In this document: positions 1 through 12,539 of the stretch, one piece after another
Numbering within the stretch: the stretch's first letter is position 1
Layout: each line of letters begins with the position of its first letter
NCBI GenBank assembly: GCA_021014325.1
Contig: CM037472.1
Span: forward strand, 10,850,001-10,914,000
Origin: Plazaster borealis
Lineage: Eukaryota; Echinodermata; Asteroidea; Forcipulatida; Labidiasteridae
Reading direction: 5' to 3'
DNA: 64,000 nt
Notes under the pieces: generated by a model
Databases searched by the model: none
The model's input: only the letters and a program-made list of their open reading frames with translations
Told to the model about the DNA's origin: nothing
Program-made: the position numbers and the translations under genes

Positions 1-542
1 ATATAATCGGAACAGATGCTGGCAAAGTGTGGTAAGAGAAGACGTATTACTGCAAGATAATTAGTTCTATTCGCGATTATGTTATTTTATATATTTATTT
101 GGATCTTTTATTAACAATTATTTCGTTGAATAATGTGACAACCGCAAACACAACATCGGACTACTTAGAAACAGGTTGTTTTAGAAAACACTTTTGAAGC
201 AAAATAAATGTACCTTGAGACTGTGTTTTCTTCTGTTTTAGAAACGGTATCGTGTAAAAGCAAACATGAAATAAATTAGCATGAAATGTTTGAAAAGTCT
301 GTGCCTGCTTTTAATTCTTTGAAAATGAAACCATTGCATTTCTATTATATGGTTGTTTATTCAACTTTTTGGAAGGGGTAATTGTTTTAATCTAATAGGC
401 AGAATAAAGAGGGGCTCCAAGATCGACCTCAGTTTTGTAATGCACTCATTTTCCAATAGGTAGAGTCATCGTGAAAGTTTAAAAAGAACAAGTCTCTGAG
501 CTTAAAATGGAGTCAAATGCCATTTTGTTTGATACACTTTCA

Positions 543-728
543 CAGTAGCGTAATTGGGGGGGGGCACGGCAGATTATCGTGTAAACAATACTAAATTACA
601 TACAAAAGGCGTTGAAAATGGGCTTGTTTAAGAAAAAGGCAAACGGAAACTTGGCCAGAAATGCCCCCCTAGAAAAAATGGTGCACCCCCTTGTGTCCCT
701 CTAATATTTACCCTAGTTACGGCGCTGG
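543..728. mobile_element. G-tract element ending in AGTGGCGTAAC (short copy)
   Basis: CAGTAGCGTAATTGGGGGGG on the left, ACCCTAGTTACGGCGCTGG on the right. It shares GAAAAAATGGTGCACCCCCTT with the copy at 14.0 kb. Confidence 0.7.
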
Positions 729-1560
729 TCTTTCAGAGCGAAATTCGAAATATGACGTCATTGAATGTCAACAATAAATATATTTTCATAGTATTCCACG
801 CAGGAATTTCTTTTCAAAGTCAAAAAGTCGATTTAAATTCCGTTTTGATTGAATTTAAGGGCAATTAAGAAATGAACTAAAAGTTACGAGACTTGGTGTA
901 CAGTCCCATACAAATTATTGACAAATAGTTGACAAATAATTTTGCACTGGAAGGGTATGAAAAACACATTGGATTTTACATCGTTTTAGAAGTTAATTAA
1001 GAACTTGCAATTTTCTCTCTCTCAGAAAGACTCTGTCTTTTGGCATATTTCAAGTCATGGCAGGTAAAATGTCGTGTAGTTTAGAATAAGAGAACACAAA
1101 CAATACTAAATATTATTTGATGTAATCTCCCGTACTGAAATGAAATGAACCCTAATCTCGTCATTGCGAGACCACGAAATTTTCTCAAAATAGTTAATGT
1201 GTCCATAATATACTCTGCATGACGACATGTGATTCGAACTTTTGAGGCTCTTTTTATTGTCACGTGATGTCAAGTTTGACGTCATTTGAAAGCAGAAGGA
1301 GTGGACAACAAATTTGTGTGTTTTTAAGGACTTAGTATCCGTCAAATGGTACTGCAATGCCGATTTTGAAGCACATCACAAAATTAAGCACTCCTTTGAG
1401 GTCTAAGCGTTGTTTAAATTAAAAGTTTATGTTTGATTTACTTATTGTCGATCAAACGGGGACACCTGTTTAATGTAGATCGCCCTCTGTTGGTTCGGCG
1501 CTTTATCATTACCTGGAGAAGTCTGTTTCTCATTGAACTCTCAATTTGTAGTTAAACTGC
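729..1560. other. Unassigned non-coding stretch
   Basis: AT-rich, with no splice-bounded frame and no repeat that I can pair elsewhere in the window. Confidence 0.5.
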
Positions 1561-2240
1561 GGTGTATCACATCAAAGAGTGCAGGATTCTTATACACTAA
1601 ACATATTTTTTGTTTCCTTTTCAGCGCTGAGTCAACATGTGTAGACTGCTTTTACCTCATATATTTGTTCCACGCTGTATTAATAACTAGAGCAAGCTCT
1701 TCAGGCTATGGACTTTAACATTCAATTTTTCTGCGGTAAATTTGAAGACAGTTTTTACGTCGTAGCTTTTTCAATTTTGTTATTTTTCAGTGCTGATCAT
1801 TATTTGAAGAAGCTCTTTACACTGCAAAAACTGGGGCGTTAAAATTTACACCATGGGTGTTGTCATATATAGATACCAAAGAGAGAATCAAAATTCTCAT
1901 CACATGGTGTTAAAATAACATCAATGTCATTGTGTTGGCAGAAATTAGTGTTATTTTAACACCCTATGGTGTACATTTATGTTCTTTTTGGTATCTATAT
2001 GTGACAACACCCATGGTGTCAATTTTAACACCCCAGGTTTTGCAGTGTGCGCAATGGACTTTAACATTTCATTTTTCTGCGGTAAAGGTGTAGAATGCTT
2101 TTACGTTGAAACTCTTTCCATTTTTTATTTGTCATCGCTGTATCAGGAATCGTTAACTTTAGGAAGCTTTTACCGCTAAATACTTTAATTTTTCATCATT
2201 TTTCTGCAGAGTACAATAACCCGAAGGAAGCTCTTATGCC
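1560..2240. repeat. Degenerate ~130-bp tandem repeat interrupted by a MITE
   Basis: Three to four diverged units share ATGGACTTTAACATT, TTTTTCTGCGGTAAA, a TTTTTACGT-type block and a CGCTG/GTGCTG block followed by GAAGCTCTT. The CACTGCAAAAACTG MITE at 1820-2047 lies between two units. Confidence 0.5.
1820..2047. mobile_element. CACTGCAAAAACTG MITE (copy 1)
   Basis: Inverted ends CACTGCAAAAACTGGGG / CCCCAGGTTTTGCAGTG. Inner inverted blocks (ACACCATGGGTGTTGT, GATACCAAA, GGTGTTAAAATAACA) make almost the whole 228 bp a palindrome. Confidence 0.85.
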
Positions 2241-2696
2241 ACAGCTCTTGTTTTCGATATTAATTAATTACAATTTTTGACATGGCATATGGACAAGGTA
2301 GCACAGCACACATCCTTTAAAATCAACCTATTAATTAGTTAGTACAAGAGCAAATTCATTTCAAAGTACTTGTTTTCATCTACATCTATTCTCCATCCAC
2401 CCGGCCTCGACCATCCTTGAAAACAAATTGACCCCTACTCGACTAATTCACCGTGTACTAATTAATTGTCACTTCCATTCCTCCTATCTGCCAATCACGC
2501 CCTTTGAATCACTCTCAGCCCCGCCATTATCGATTAAAGGGGTCACAACATTTCACTCAGACCGTACAGGGATAGTACATCGTTGCTTTTTCTCGATCTC
2601 ATTGGGGCAAAGATTCTGAACTCCGCCCCCCCCATGCCCACGCTGGTTTTGTCACTACTTGTTAGAGATGTTAACGATCAACTTTCCCGGTTTTTC

Positions 2697-3044
2697 AATT
2701 TATTTATTTTTATTTTTTAAATGAGATATCGCCTTACATCACAAGGCCGGACGGATACTTCAAGGTGAGGGCTACACTTAACTGATTTGGGCTGTCGACC
2801 CAAATCAACTGTCACCAGGGGCACGTTGCCACCTACTCCTGGGGCTGGAACAGGGTTACCCCTTCACAGTCCGTAAGGATGTTGGCATGGGTATCATCCA
2901 CTAGGAGTCTGGCTGGTTGAGCAGAATACACCACCTTCTCAATACGAAGCAATGGTTAACTGCCTTGCTCAGGGGCACAAGTGTCACGACCGGGATTCGA
3001 ACCCACGCTCTGCTGCTGACAACACCAGAGCTTGGGTTCGGTGA
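2697..3044 (-). mobile_element. tRNA-derived SINE
   Basis: Read on the minus strand, it opens near 3044 with a tRNA-like head (CCAAGCTCTGGTGTTGTC, then the B box GGTTCGAATCCCGG) and runs through GACACTTGTGCCCCTGAGC. It ends in an A/T-rich tail near 2697. The head is shared with the element at 62.76 kb, but the body differs. Confidence 0.75.
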
Positions 3045-3907
3045 ATTACTACTACTTGTACTTAGTTAAAATCACCCACAGTACAATATCTTTAATTTTC
3101 TCCACTCTGTATATTCGTCATGTTGAAGATGATTATCCGCTTCATTGGACAAGGGACTTTGTGACTTAATTTCCAAGGATCTTTTTCTTCTTCTTCTTCA
3201 ATTCGTATCTTCACTGTAAACATTCGCAACAGTTGTCACTGATGAATTACAGTTAGCTTGTCAAATAATGCTGGCTCGCCGAGCCCTTTGTTGGCAACCC
3301 ATGTTCATTTTACCGTAAATGCGCGCCCAGCAAGTGGTTTACCCGAATGCATGTAATCTCTCGTGACGTCAAGATTGCGAATCGAGACTATTGTGCTTGA
3401 TTTACGGTACTTTGAGCAATGATTTCATAAAGTTGGCATCATTATTGGCAGCAGTACCAGGAAAAAGATAGTATACTAATTAGACTATACATAAAGGCAT
3501 GGTGTCACACAGGGTAATTTATTTCAGGGAACTTGGGGGCAACCAACTGCACTGTATGCAAAAGGAACACTTCGGCAGCACAAGAGACATACTTCTAGCT
3601 GTAACTCACTATCCCCAAGAAAATATAAATGAGAAAACTGAAATGTGAATGATATTTCTTATTGGAGATTTGCCTGGAGCTGGTTGCCTGTGAAATGCCT
3701 GGTGTAACATGGCCATAACGGTATTTGAGATTGGTTTTACAGTAGTTTAGTCGAGTGCCTTATTTCACTGGCTTACACAGTGGTTTGTTTCACTGCCTTT
3801 TGATCTGTTATGTTTGGACCAAACCTCCCTTCGGACCAGAGCTTTCCTGGTGGATTGGGTTTTCAGTCCCAAAATGGTTGCGTGGGTTTCCCCTGTTGAG
3901 GTACACC

Positions 3908-4078
3908 ACGCCCGATATGGGGCCAGAGGGTAACCCCCCCCCAATGTTCCCATACTTTAACACACTATTTTCTTCTTGTACAGAAGTAACCCCCTTAAAA
4001 TCCTATAAGGAATTCCTGAGATTCCAAGCACACAATGAAGACACAACAGGGAGGAACACCATGCCTATATCGAGTACG
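3908..4078. mobile_element. GCCCGATATGGGGC palindromic repeat (copy 1)
   Basis: CGCCCGATATGGGGCCAGAG ... AACACCATGCCTATATCGAG. The inner segment CCTGAGATTCCAAGCACAC is shared with the copy at 49.54 kb. The overlapping 148-codon frame is therefore repeat sequence. Confidence 0.7.
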
Positions 4079-4295
4079 AAATGTACAGAGGTTTTCCTTC
4101 CACATCTACACTGCGATTTCTTCAACAAATCTTCTCTTCGCAGGTATCTTCAGGCCTATGAAGTTTATACAAGTCTTGGTTGCACTACCAGAAAGATATA
4201 AATAACAATACTATAACAGTAAAATTAGTCGCCATTTCATCAAAATTATCCTTTTCACGTTGCAAATTGATCGTCTTTTTTATGTGGATTCTATA

Positions 4296-4743
4296 CTTTT
4301 CGGTGTGGGGGACACGACGTAGCTGGAGAGAAGCGAGGGGGGCGTGCCCCGGGTGCCCCTCTTTCAGTTTATGTTACTGTTGTTGTTTGTTTTGATCGTT
4401 AACTTCTGCTGCCCCTTTATTGTGGAACAATTTAACTTTCTCCATCACTGGCTTCGTTCAAAACTTCCCTCAAGACTCACCTCAAGACTGCATCAAACAT
4501 GTCCGCTCCACTGACGCGTCGCTGCGCCATGAGCAGCCCAATATATAAATGCTCATTATTATTATCATTGAATTTAAGACAACCTCGGGATTATGCCAAA
4601 TATATAAGTCTATAATTATTAGTATCTCAAAGCAACGCTAATATTTTCGAAAAGGATGAAGGGGGACACGATCCTCCAATCAAGCTTTACCCCCCTCCCG
4701 CCCCCCCCCCCCACGGATGCCACGGGCCCTAGCTACGCCACTG
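4296..4743. mobile_element. Possible diverged G-tract element
   Basis: Near the left end is GGGGGACACGACGTAGCTGG. The right end, after a run of 12 C, reads CCCTAGCTACGCCACTGGG. The internal sequence does not match the other copies well. Confidence 0.35.
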
Positions 4744-4924
4744 GGCTTCAAATGTATTGACAACAAAGCAATCATTGGTGCACAGCCAAATCAGACCTAA
4801 CGAGGAGTAGGCTACAGCATTTGTAAGTTTTCTCGAAGGTTTCGTTCAACTGTTAAAATACGTCACCGATAAAAATGTCTCCGTCGTGAAAAAAATTGCG
4901 CACCATTTCGAGGAATGATCCGTG

Positions 4925-5016
4925 TTGTTGTTGGTTTGTTGGTTTGTTTGTTGAGGTGTTTTGGGGTTTTTTTGGTGGGGGTGTCCGTTGTGTGTTTGTT
5001 TGTTTGTTTGTTTGTT
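4925..5016. repeat. GTTT/GTTG microsatellite
   Basis: GTTGGTTTGTTTGTTG and GTTTGTTTGTTTGTTTGTTT separated by a G/T-rich stretch. Simple sequence only. Confidence 0.8.
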
Positions 5017-5150
5017 CAATCACGATCGTGGGGGTCCGAGCGTATTCATAGCCCTTACAAGGTAGGGGTATTTGAAATGGAGTAAAATACAATTTCCTCA
5101 AACTAAAACAATAACATGACGTAATAACCCTCAGACATAAACAGCTTAAG

Positions 5151-5182
5151 GTTAAACCGTAAGTTTTTTACGGTTTACTTTC
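5151..5182. other. Short perfect hairpin
   Basis: AAACCGTAA and TTACGGTTT arms around a short T-rich loop. No promoter or gene is visible next to it, so its role is unknown. Confidence 0.4.
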
Positions 5183-6715
5183 AACTTATTCCTTTTTTTC
5201 GAGTTAAACTCACAAAATGCAAACAGATAATAAAGTTGCCAGAGGTCCAACTTTGGGCAGATTCGACCTCTAAATTGAGATTTACATTTTAAATAGCTAA
5301 ATAATAGATTCGAGAAAGTTGTAAGCTTTCATTTTAAGGTATTGCACAAAACAATCCGCCAATGATCAGTGGTAGCAATAACTAAAAACTAAAATATGAA
5401 ATTTTTTGTCGGGATCCCGACATTAAAACACGTGCATCCGCCATGTACAAACAATTTTGCTTGTCACATGTATTTTGTGCATTGTCCATGTGTGTGTTTT
5501 TCGTTTCGAAACATCATCTGTCAAAGCTCGCTCAGAGAAAAAAAACAATTCTAAAAACAAAATTCTTTCGACGAAACTCGGGCCATTTTTATTTGCACAC
5601 TTTGTTCCTTAGTCTGTTTACAAGACCCATATACAAGGCATGCTGTACCAGTCTGGTGCCCTGCTGCCGTTTAATTTAAAAAGCTTCAGACTTTTTTTGT
5701 TTTAAACGATGGCGAATTTTGCTCGTTAGCCATTTTTGTTCATACAGTTTCAACTGCAATCAATCTCTCAAATTCGGTTTGAATGGCCACTCCTTTATGA
5801 AATTAATTTTGATATTGTCGCTAATTTTCCGCCTGAGCAAATCTTTACAATTTCAAATAAATCAATTTCTCTGTTGAGGTTTGACCGCTTGGTTTCACGG
5901 CAACAACGTTGTTGATGTCAAGAAAATGAATAATGTAGGTCTTGTATTTAATGACATCTACCTGGCTTGAACAATGGCTGACTACGAAGAGCTCTATGCA
6001 CTTCGATTCATCAAACAGAAGCAAGCATAATGTACCGGTTTTGTCCATAATTGCAATTAATGACAGCAAATTCAACCCATATATTCATTCATGACATACT
6101 AATTAGCATATCATTATCATAACAATGAGGCTGGAGACCTGTCGAAGGTCATGTTGCCATGGTGGCCGATAAATACAATTTCTGGTTTGCGAATAAATCA
6201 ACAACCACCATGAATTATTGAGAGTTCCGTACCACACATTTTGAGCAAAAACCCGGTTGCAACTCTTGCGAGCTAATCCAAATTTCATGTGACTGCGCTA
6301 TAAATATTTCAGTTTTATGAGCTCCATTTTAATGTTATTATTACAACAAATTCAGACAAAATATTCACAAAACACAGTCGTGTGTATCAAAACATGGCTT
6401 AAATTTAGGTGCGTTTCTAGTTCCTTATTTGTATGTAATTTATAATACTAAAAAGAAAAAAGAAACCGGTTTGTATCGTTTTGTTTTGAGCTAATTGTCA
6501 CAATAAATTATGTCTGTTTTCCTATTTTTAAGAAATCACATTTCTTGTTGACAAAGTTAACTGTTTATATTTTAAATCGTGTATGCATAGCGACCTCTTA
6601 AACCAATGTCGAAATCCGCTATCAATTATTTTATAGACAATGCATTTATATCTAAACCGTCTTCATTGTTTTTAACAACAATAGCACATTGTCAACGTCA
6701 GTGTCGTCAAAGTCA

Positions 6716-6860
6716 TAGGGCGTTTTCGAAACGACGGCTCGGGCTTGGGCTTCGGTTTGGGCTCTGTTCGCCTGATTCAAGCCCCGTAAGGAAAGCGCAC
6801 GTTTTCTAAAAAACTGACGGAGCCCATACAAGCCAAAGTCGTGGTTTCGAAAACGGCCAC
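6716..6860. mobile_element. Short palindromic MITE (GGGCGTTTTCGAAACGAC ends)
   Basis: TAGGGCGTTTTCGAAACGAC on the left faces GTCGTGGTTTCGAAAACGGCC on the right. The inner blocks GGGCTTGGGCTTCGG / AAGCCAAAG continue the inverted symmetry. About 145 bp. Confidence 0.65.
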
Positions 6861-6987
6861 ATTCACCGTATTTACGAGCTTGCCATTTTAGGTCTCGTTC
6901 CCCAAATACGGGGGTTTTGTAAGCGTGCAATGCTCATGGTGGTCACCAGACTATTTTTTGTTTTCTCTGCTTGCTGGGCAACTTCGC

Positions 6988-7358
6988 TTTAGAGAGTGTG
7001 CACAACATAAGGTTGAAGAAAGAAAAAAACGTTATCAGATTTGCACACGACTTACATGGTAGATGGTCATGGTGGGAAACTGAGAAATGAGTAAAATACT
7101 TGCGAGACCATAACTTGATGTTTGAAAACAGTGAAAACATTTAAGGTTTTTATCCACTTTTATTCTGGTGACTCTGATGACCGATTGTATGGTGTTCTAT
7201 AAAGGACATTTATCTGTTTTCTCGTGCAGGGACCTCTCCACAGGACACCATACGATTGAGCTTACACTTTCACAGCTTGTTATGTTACGTGTATGTTTGG
7301 TCACATCAAGTGTGCATACTGGTCGTTGACGATTGCCACTGTTGTTCGTATGCTTTAA
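6988..7358. mobile_element. TTAA element, subfamily C (degenerate)
   Basis: It starts with a decayed CTTTAGAGAGTGTGCACAAC end and finishes TGCTTTAA. The interior has AAAACAGTGAAAACAT and GTGACTCTGATGACC. It shares its right TTAA with the next element. Confidence 0.6.
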
Positions 7359-7725
7359 AGCACAAGGACAACATTGGTAATTGTCAAAGCACAATATCCA
7401 CACTTTATGTGACCCAACATATACATGAATGAACAAACCTGTGAAAGTTGTAGCCCAATCAGTCATTGGAGTCACAAGAAAACAGTGACAAACCCAATTT
7501 TTTCCCACTGTTTTCAAACATTAGGTTTTGGACTCGCGAGATTAAAACTAGGCCTATTTATTTCACTCATTTCTCAAAAACTATAGCATTCCAAGCAATA
7601 CTATTTGAAGGGACATTTTCGACTATGACCTTATTTATACCATGTAAGTTATGTGCAAATCAAATCTGTGAATATTTATATTTTCACTCTTACCAATGTT
7701 GTACAATATGATGTAGTGAATTTAA
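7355..7725. mobile_element. TTAA element, subfamily C
   Basis: TTAAAGCACAAGGACAACATTGG on the left is answered by CCAATGTTGTACAA near the right end and a final TTAA. It abuts the preceding copy through one shared TTAA. Confidence 0.7.
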
Positions 7726-7855
7726 AGAAAAGGCGGCAAAAGTCTCGCTCCTTTGTTTACGTATGTCAGAAATAAAACAGTGCTGTTTATCCAGCGAGTA
7801 TTTTTATCGATCAGATTTTGTGCTCCTTTTCACCGATGCCTGAAGTATGTTATTC

Positions 7856-8230
7856 TTAAAGGTACTTATTATACAGGATTAGTAGAGCTGACAAAATAGT
7901 CGCAGACAGTGTTCATGTTTTGTGTGATCAACCATATACAAAAAATAACAAACATGTGAAAACATTGGGCTTAATCCGTTGTGTGAGTCAGGAGAAAATA
8001 GTGTAAACATGCACAATTCTTAGCCTGTAAACGCATTGTCCTTAATTGTTGTTGTATTTTTTCTTTCTTTTTAGATTTTCAGGTACAGTTTTCTCGATAA
8101 GGACATCATTTCAGAGGGAAATGTTTTACAGAAAATACATACATACATTTTCTAGTATGAACTTCATAATCAGTAAGTTTTCAGACTAAATTTAAACAAT
8201 GATGTTTTTATCATTACCAATCCCCTTTAA
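7856..8230. mobile_element. TTAA element, diverged
   Basis: TTAAAGGTACTTATTA opens it and TACCAATCCCCTTTAA closes it. The inside shares ACAAACATGTGAAAAC...GGGCTTAAT with subfamily C. It is 375 bp with no coding capacity. Confidence 0.6.
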
Positions 8231-8834
8231 CACAAAAATGAGACAGCAACATTTTTAATTCAACAGTGGATGAGGCGAAGTATGTTTTTCTTTAGTTGAA
8301 ATCCCAAGGCTGAACTCATTATATGCATCTGTCTATCCTATTAATGATTGGGGAAAAACCTACTACGCGGATAATTGCCAAGTTCATAACGCGTTATTAC
8401 TTTCAGTTCCCATGCGGGCGTTTACCACATGCTGCGTTAAACTTGAAACATATACCTTGCAAATTGGTAGGGGAAGCAATAGCTGTTAAGCTACAAATAT
8501 TGCCTTCATTCGACCATGATCTAAATTCTACCTCTGGATCAAGATATAGTCTGGAATAATTAAATTTGGGATTTTAAACGCAAGGAGACATCAAACAATA
8601 ATCAAACTCTGATATATTTCCGCGGCAAAGTGGTTGTTGGACAAAACATTGGTTTGTCTTTAGCACATTCTCTTTTTGCACAATTGCACATTCTCTTTCT
8701 CCACTTTAATAATATTAACATTAATACTAATCATCATAATAATACCAACATTTACAAAGCACCCTAATCATGCAGGGGTGCTCTAAGGCGCTGAAAATAA
8801 TTATACGGAAAAAACCCCTCAAAAATGGCAATGA

Positions 8835-9214
8835 TTAAAGGGATTGTATACGTTTGGTAATTTGTTGATAACTATTTGTAGATATATACCATAAAATTAA
8901 CGTGTGAAAATTTCATTTCAAAAGGTGGTAGCATTTTTGAGAGATTGCCAAAAATCTGAAGCGGTTATGTCCACGCAGGAAGAATAATCTGCAATTGGAA
9001 TACACAATCTGAGAAACGTTACTGTCAGTAACGCTTCTCAGATTCAATTTTTTGGGGGATAAAAAGTGATATCTTTTTCCATAACCGCAGTACTTCTAAG
9101 TGAAAAGTTTCTCAAAATGAATTATACTATCCAAAGTTGCTGTACTTCTTACCAAGCAAGTTTTTATTGCCATTAATTTTCAGAGTCATTACCAAACGTA
9201 TACAGACCCTTTAA
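8835..9214. mobile_element. TTAA element, subfamily B2
   Basis: TTAAAGGGATTGTATACGTT ... AACGTATACAGACCCTTTAA gives long inverted ends with TTAA at both borders. The central hairpin (GAAACGTTACTG/CAGTAACGCTTC) is at 9009-9044. Length 380 bp. Confidence 0.85.
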
Positions 9215-9689
9215 AAGCTAAACGATAGGGCCTACAATTGTTTGGACAAATTGAAATAGTTTAAGAATAATTTTATTCCAGTTTGGAAACGAATGCCATC
9301 TTAAGGATGACTAACATTACATAGTATCTTAATTAGCTGCCCGGGGTCGAATCGTTTTCAATTTAATTAGCTTAAGTGCATCGCGACAAAGACCAGCCAA
9401 CCCCAGGCCTTCCGTGCTGTCTGATGTTGATGGGTGTTAATTCAGACGGCAAACACTTAGTTCGAGGCGTGTCGTGTCATCAAAGTGCAGTAACAAAAAT
9501 AATCTCCAGTTGTCACAATTATGGGTAGGTATCTTTATTGCTTATCAGCTGTGTTTTTTTCTTGGGGGCGAGGTTGACTCAATGTTGTTTTCAACTGTTG
9601 GTCGTCTCTACAATTGCACAAAGGTCACACGCGGCTGCTCTCTGCCTGCCATTTTGAGAGTCAACGGTGCACGAGAGTCGCTAAAAAAA

Positions 9690-9854
9690 CGTAGCTAAGC
9701 ACAACAAAATAATGCTTACAAATACAAGAATAAGAAACCAGCCAAAATACATATCCACAAGTACCATTTGTGAATGGTAACCTGCATATTGTTGCTAAGC
9801 AGAACATTGTTAAGCAAAATTTGCTGCTTAAGCAGCACTATGAAATTGGGCCCT
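9690..9854. mobile_element. GAGCTGCTTAAGCA-type palindromic MITE, left end lost
   Basis: GTAGCTAAGCACAACAAAAT ... AGCAGCACTATGAAATTGGG. It keeps the centre (ACCATTTGTGAATGGTAACC) and right end, but the outer ~25 bp of the left arm are missing. Confidence 0.75.
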
Positions 9855-10061
9855 GTTTGTAAGTCATTCCGGACACGAGTACTCGTACCCGATGGCCCAA
9901 GTACTTGTACTCGAGTGCTCCTCCACCACCCTAGTACTCAGCAGGACTTGATACTCGACTAAAAATACTTGACTAGCACTACGTTTTTCCCCAGCACGAT
10001 TTATACGCGAAAAAATGAATCCACAAAATATAAAGAAAAGACACATGCTGCAGATTCACTA

Positions 10062-10200
10062 CACTGCAAAAACTGAAATCAACACCAAGGGTGTTGTGAC
10101 ATAGATACCGAAGAGAGAATCAACATTAACATCATAGGGTGTTAAAATAACAAAAAATTAATTGTTTTGGCCGAATTTAGTGTTATTGTAACACCCTACG
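10062..10200. mobile_element. CACTGCAAAAACTG MITE, truncated (copy 2)
   Basis: The left end and centre of the same family are present, but the right terminal inverted repeat is lost. Similar ~37-bp A-rich segments flank it at 10006-10042 and 10196-10235. Confidence 0.75.
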
Positions 10201-10290
10201 CGAAAAAAAATGAAACCACAAAGTATAAAGAAAATATACGTAGGCCTATATCCGGAAAAGAATCTACATCACTATGGTAGTACACATGTA

Positions 10291-10661
10291 CGGAGCTCTG
10301 GAAGTGCCATCCGACTCGTTAAGACACTGAGATTATTATCCAACGATGACGACATCCTGCAGAGAAAACAAAACCCATGCTGTAATCCCAAGAAAATATC
10401 TCGGGGTGTCATAACAATAACAATTAAAATTTATAATGTCGACATTCTATCGTAGGATGTCGACATGAGAACAATCGTTTTATGTCATACTTTCTTCAAG
10501 ATGTCGTATTCAGGAAATTTACATCTTCCTGTCCACATGTCCAAGATGTCGTAGTTATAAGTTGAACTATTTCGAGAAGTCCACTTCCAATTATCGTCAT
10601 CCTGAGAAACGTTTTTTTAAAAAGATCTCAACATTATTCGGGTGGCACTTCCAGAGCTCCG
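10291..10661. mobile_element. TA-flanked MITE, CGGAGCTC ends (copy 1)
   Basis: The ends are CGGAGCTCTGGAAGTGCCAT and its exact complement, flanked by TA. The interior carries the same GATGTCGACATCC-type inverted motifs as the copy at 23.7 kb. The length is 371 bp and there is no coding capacity. Confidence 0.85.
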
Positions 10662-10933
10662 TACACAGGACGTTTCAATGAGTCAAATCCTTTGGGTGAC
10701 CCGAGAGCGTAAACAGCCAAAACAAAAAGCTTCCCTCGAGTTCGCAGGGTTCACTTTTGTCTCTTTATTTTGTGGAAGGCAAAATTAGATTTTATTTTCG
10801 TTTTCGACTCAACAAAGAATTGATTTTGTGAAAGGATTGGAGCGGCTTAGGAGCGGCTTAACAGGATTTGTCTGGGAAATTGTTTTTCACTCGGCACAGG
10901 TCTAATAACACGTTTTTACTCCGAGTCTCACAC

Positions 10934-11308
10934 TTAAAGGGATCGTACACGTTTGGTAATGACTCAAAACAAATATTAGCATAAAAACTTACTTGGTAAC
11001 AAGCAACGGAGAGCTGTTGATATTATAAAACATTGTAGGAAACGACTCCCTCTGAAGTAACGTAGTTTTTGAGAAAGAGGTAATTTCTCACTAAAATAAT
11101 AACAACTTCTTGCAAGAAGTTTTTATTCCTGTCTGACAGCACACAAATTTACTTCAACAAGGGTGTTTTTTCTTTCATCATTTTCTTGCAACTTCGATGA
11201 CCAATTGAGCCCAAATTTTCACAGGCTTGTCACTTTATGCATATGTTGGGATACACCAAGTGAGAACACTGGTCTTGGACAATTTCCAAACGTGTTCAGT
11301 GCCTTTAA
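10934..11308. mobile_element. TTAA element, subfamily B1
   Basis: TTAAAGGGATCGTACACGTT ... AACGTGTTCAGTGCCTTTAA. The central hairpin is ACTTCTTGCAAGAAGT. The inner block AACAAGGGTGTTTTTTCTTTC is shared by all B1 copies. The right TTAA is shared with the following B2 element. Confidence 0.88.
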
Positions 11309-11683
11309 AGGCAAAGTATACCTTTGGTTTTTGGAACCGTTCGATTGCTTTACTCCTATATGAATGTAGATATCAATAAAATAACCTGTGAAAATTTCAA
11401 TTCCAATGATGGTAGCGTTTTTGAGATATCGTCGACAATCTTGAGGTGTTATGTCCTCGCAGGAAGAAAAATCCGTAATTGGAATATACAATCTGAGAAA
11501 CGTTTCATGCTGAAACGTTTCTCAGATTGAACATTGGTGTAGTCCCTTTCTCTAAAACCACACTCCCTTGAAGGGAATCGTTCCTCAAAATGTTATACAT
11601 CAACAGATGCAGTGCTTCTTACCAAGTAAGATTTTAAGGTCGTTAATTTGTAGAGTAATTACCAAAGGTATACCCTCCCTTTA
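11305..11683. mobile_element. TTAA element, subfamily B2, abutting the previous copy
   Basis: TTAAAGGCAAAGTATACC ... GGTATACCCTCCCTTTA, with central hairpin GAAACGTTTCATGCTGAAAC. The left TTAA doubles as the right border of the B1 copy at 10934. The right border has mutated to TTAC. Confidence 0.82.
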
Positions 11684-12539
11684 CAGCTAAAATACAGGAT
11701 TGGTAATTTTTAAAACACATATAATTTTCAACGATTTTTCTTGAAACAAAGACAGTAAGCATATCGGAATCAACAGTTCTAAAAGCATCACCAATAATGG
11801 ACTGCCCTCTGTACCTTATCTTGATTCAAAGAGAGTACTAAAACTTAAAAGAAGTATAGCACTTTTGAAAACACTCTCAATGTTTGTGTTTTGTCTGAGA
11901 CCCAAATAGAGCACTTCGTTGTTTTACTAAACAACTATTCATCAATATTTTTTTATTTTTAGCTCTGTTTTTTTTATAGTCCACCCCACTTTTTTTTCTC
12001 TTCAATACTATTGACGTGTGCGAACTGCGAACACACGCGTTTACTTGTTGTAAGCAACTTGTTTTGTGTCCGGTTGTACCAGTCAAACGTATCCAACAAT
12101 AACCTAATTAAGTGTCATTGTCTCTCTGAGACGCCATAACTCGCCTGGCAGTCTGCATTGCTAATTAAAGTCTAGCTCCCCCCTTCAATTATCCTACCTC
12201 TATGGTCTGAAGTACATTACACACATATCGGTCGTTCGTTATTCGTTGGTAGGCAACCAGACTGTTTTCCAAATGGTTCTTTTTTTTATTTTTAGCAGTA
12301 TCTGTATATTGATTGGGAAGGGGGGCGGGAGTAGAGGAATACATTGTCCAGAGCTGTGTATCTTACAGAGAGGTGCGACATATAGAGGGACCGGTTTCCT
12401 TTGGTCACGTGGTTGCTGGACGCCATGTTCGGTCCAAATGTACCGCAACCCAATGTGCAGTCTAGTCTGGCACCTCGTGCCCACTCAAATGGCTTCTAAT
12501 CGTAACATAACATAATCGTAACATAACAATGGAGTCTAG

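Noticed and set aside
3755..4201. 148-codon plus-strand frame
   Set aside because: It overlaps a palindromic repeat also found at 49.54 and 54.85 kb and has no splice or domain support.
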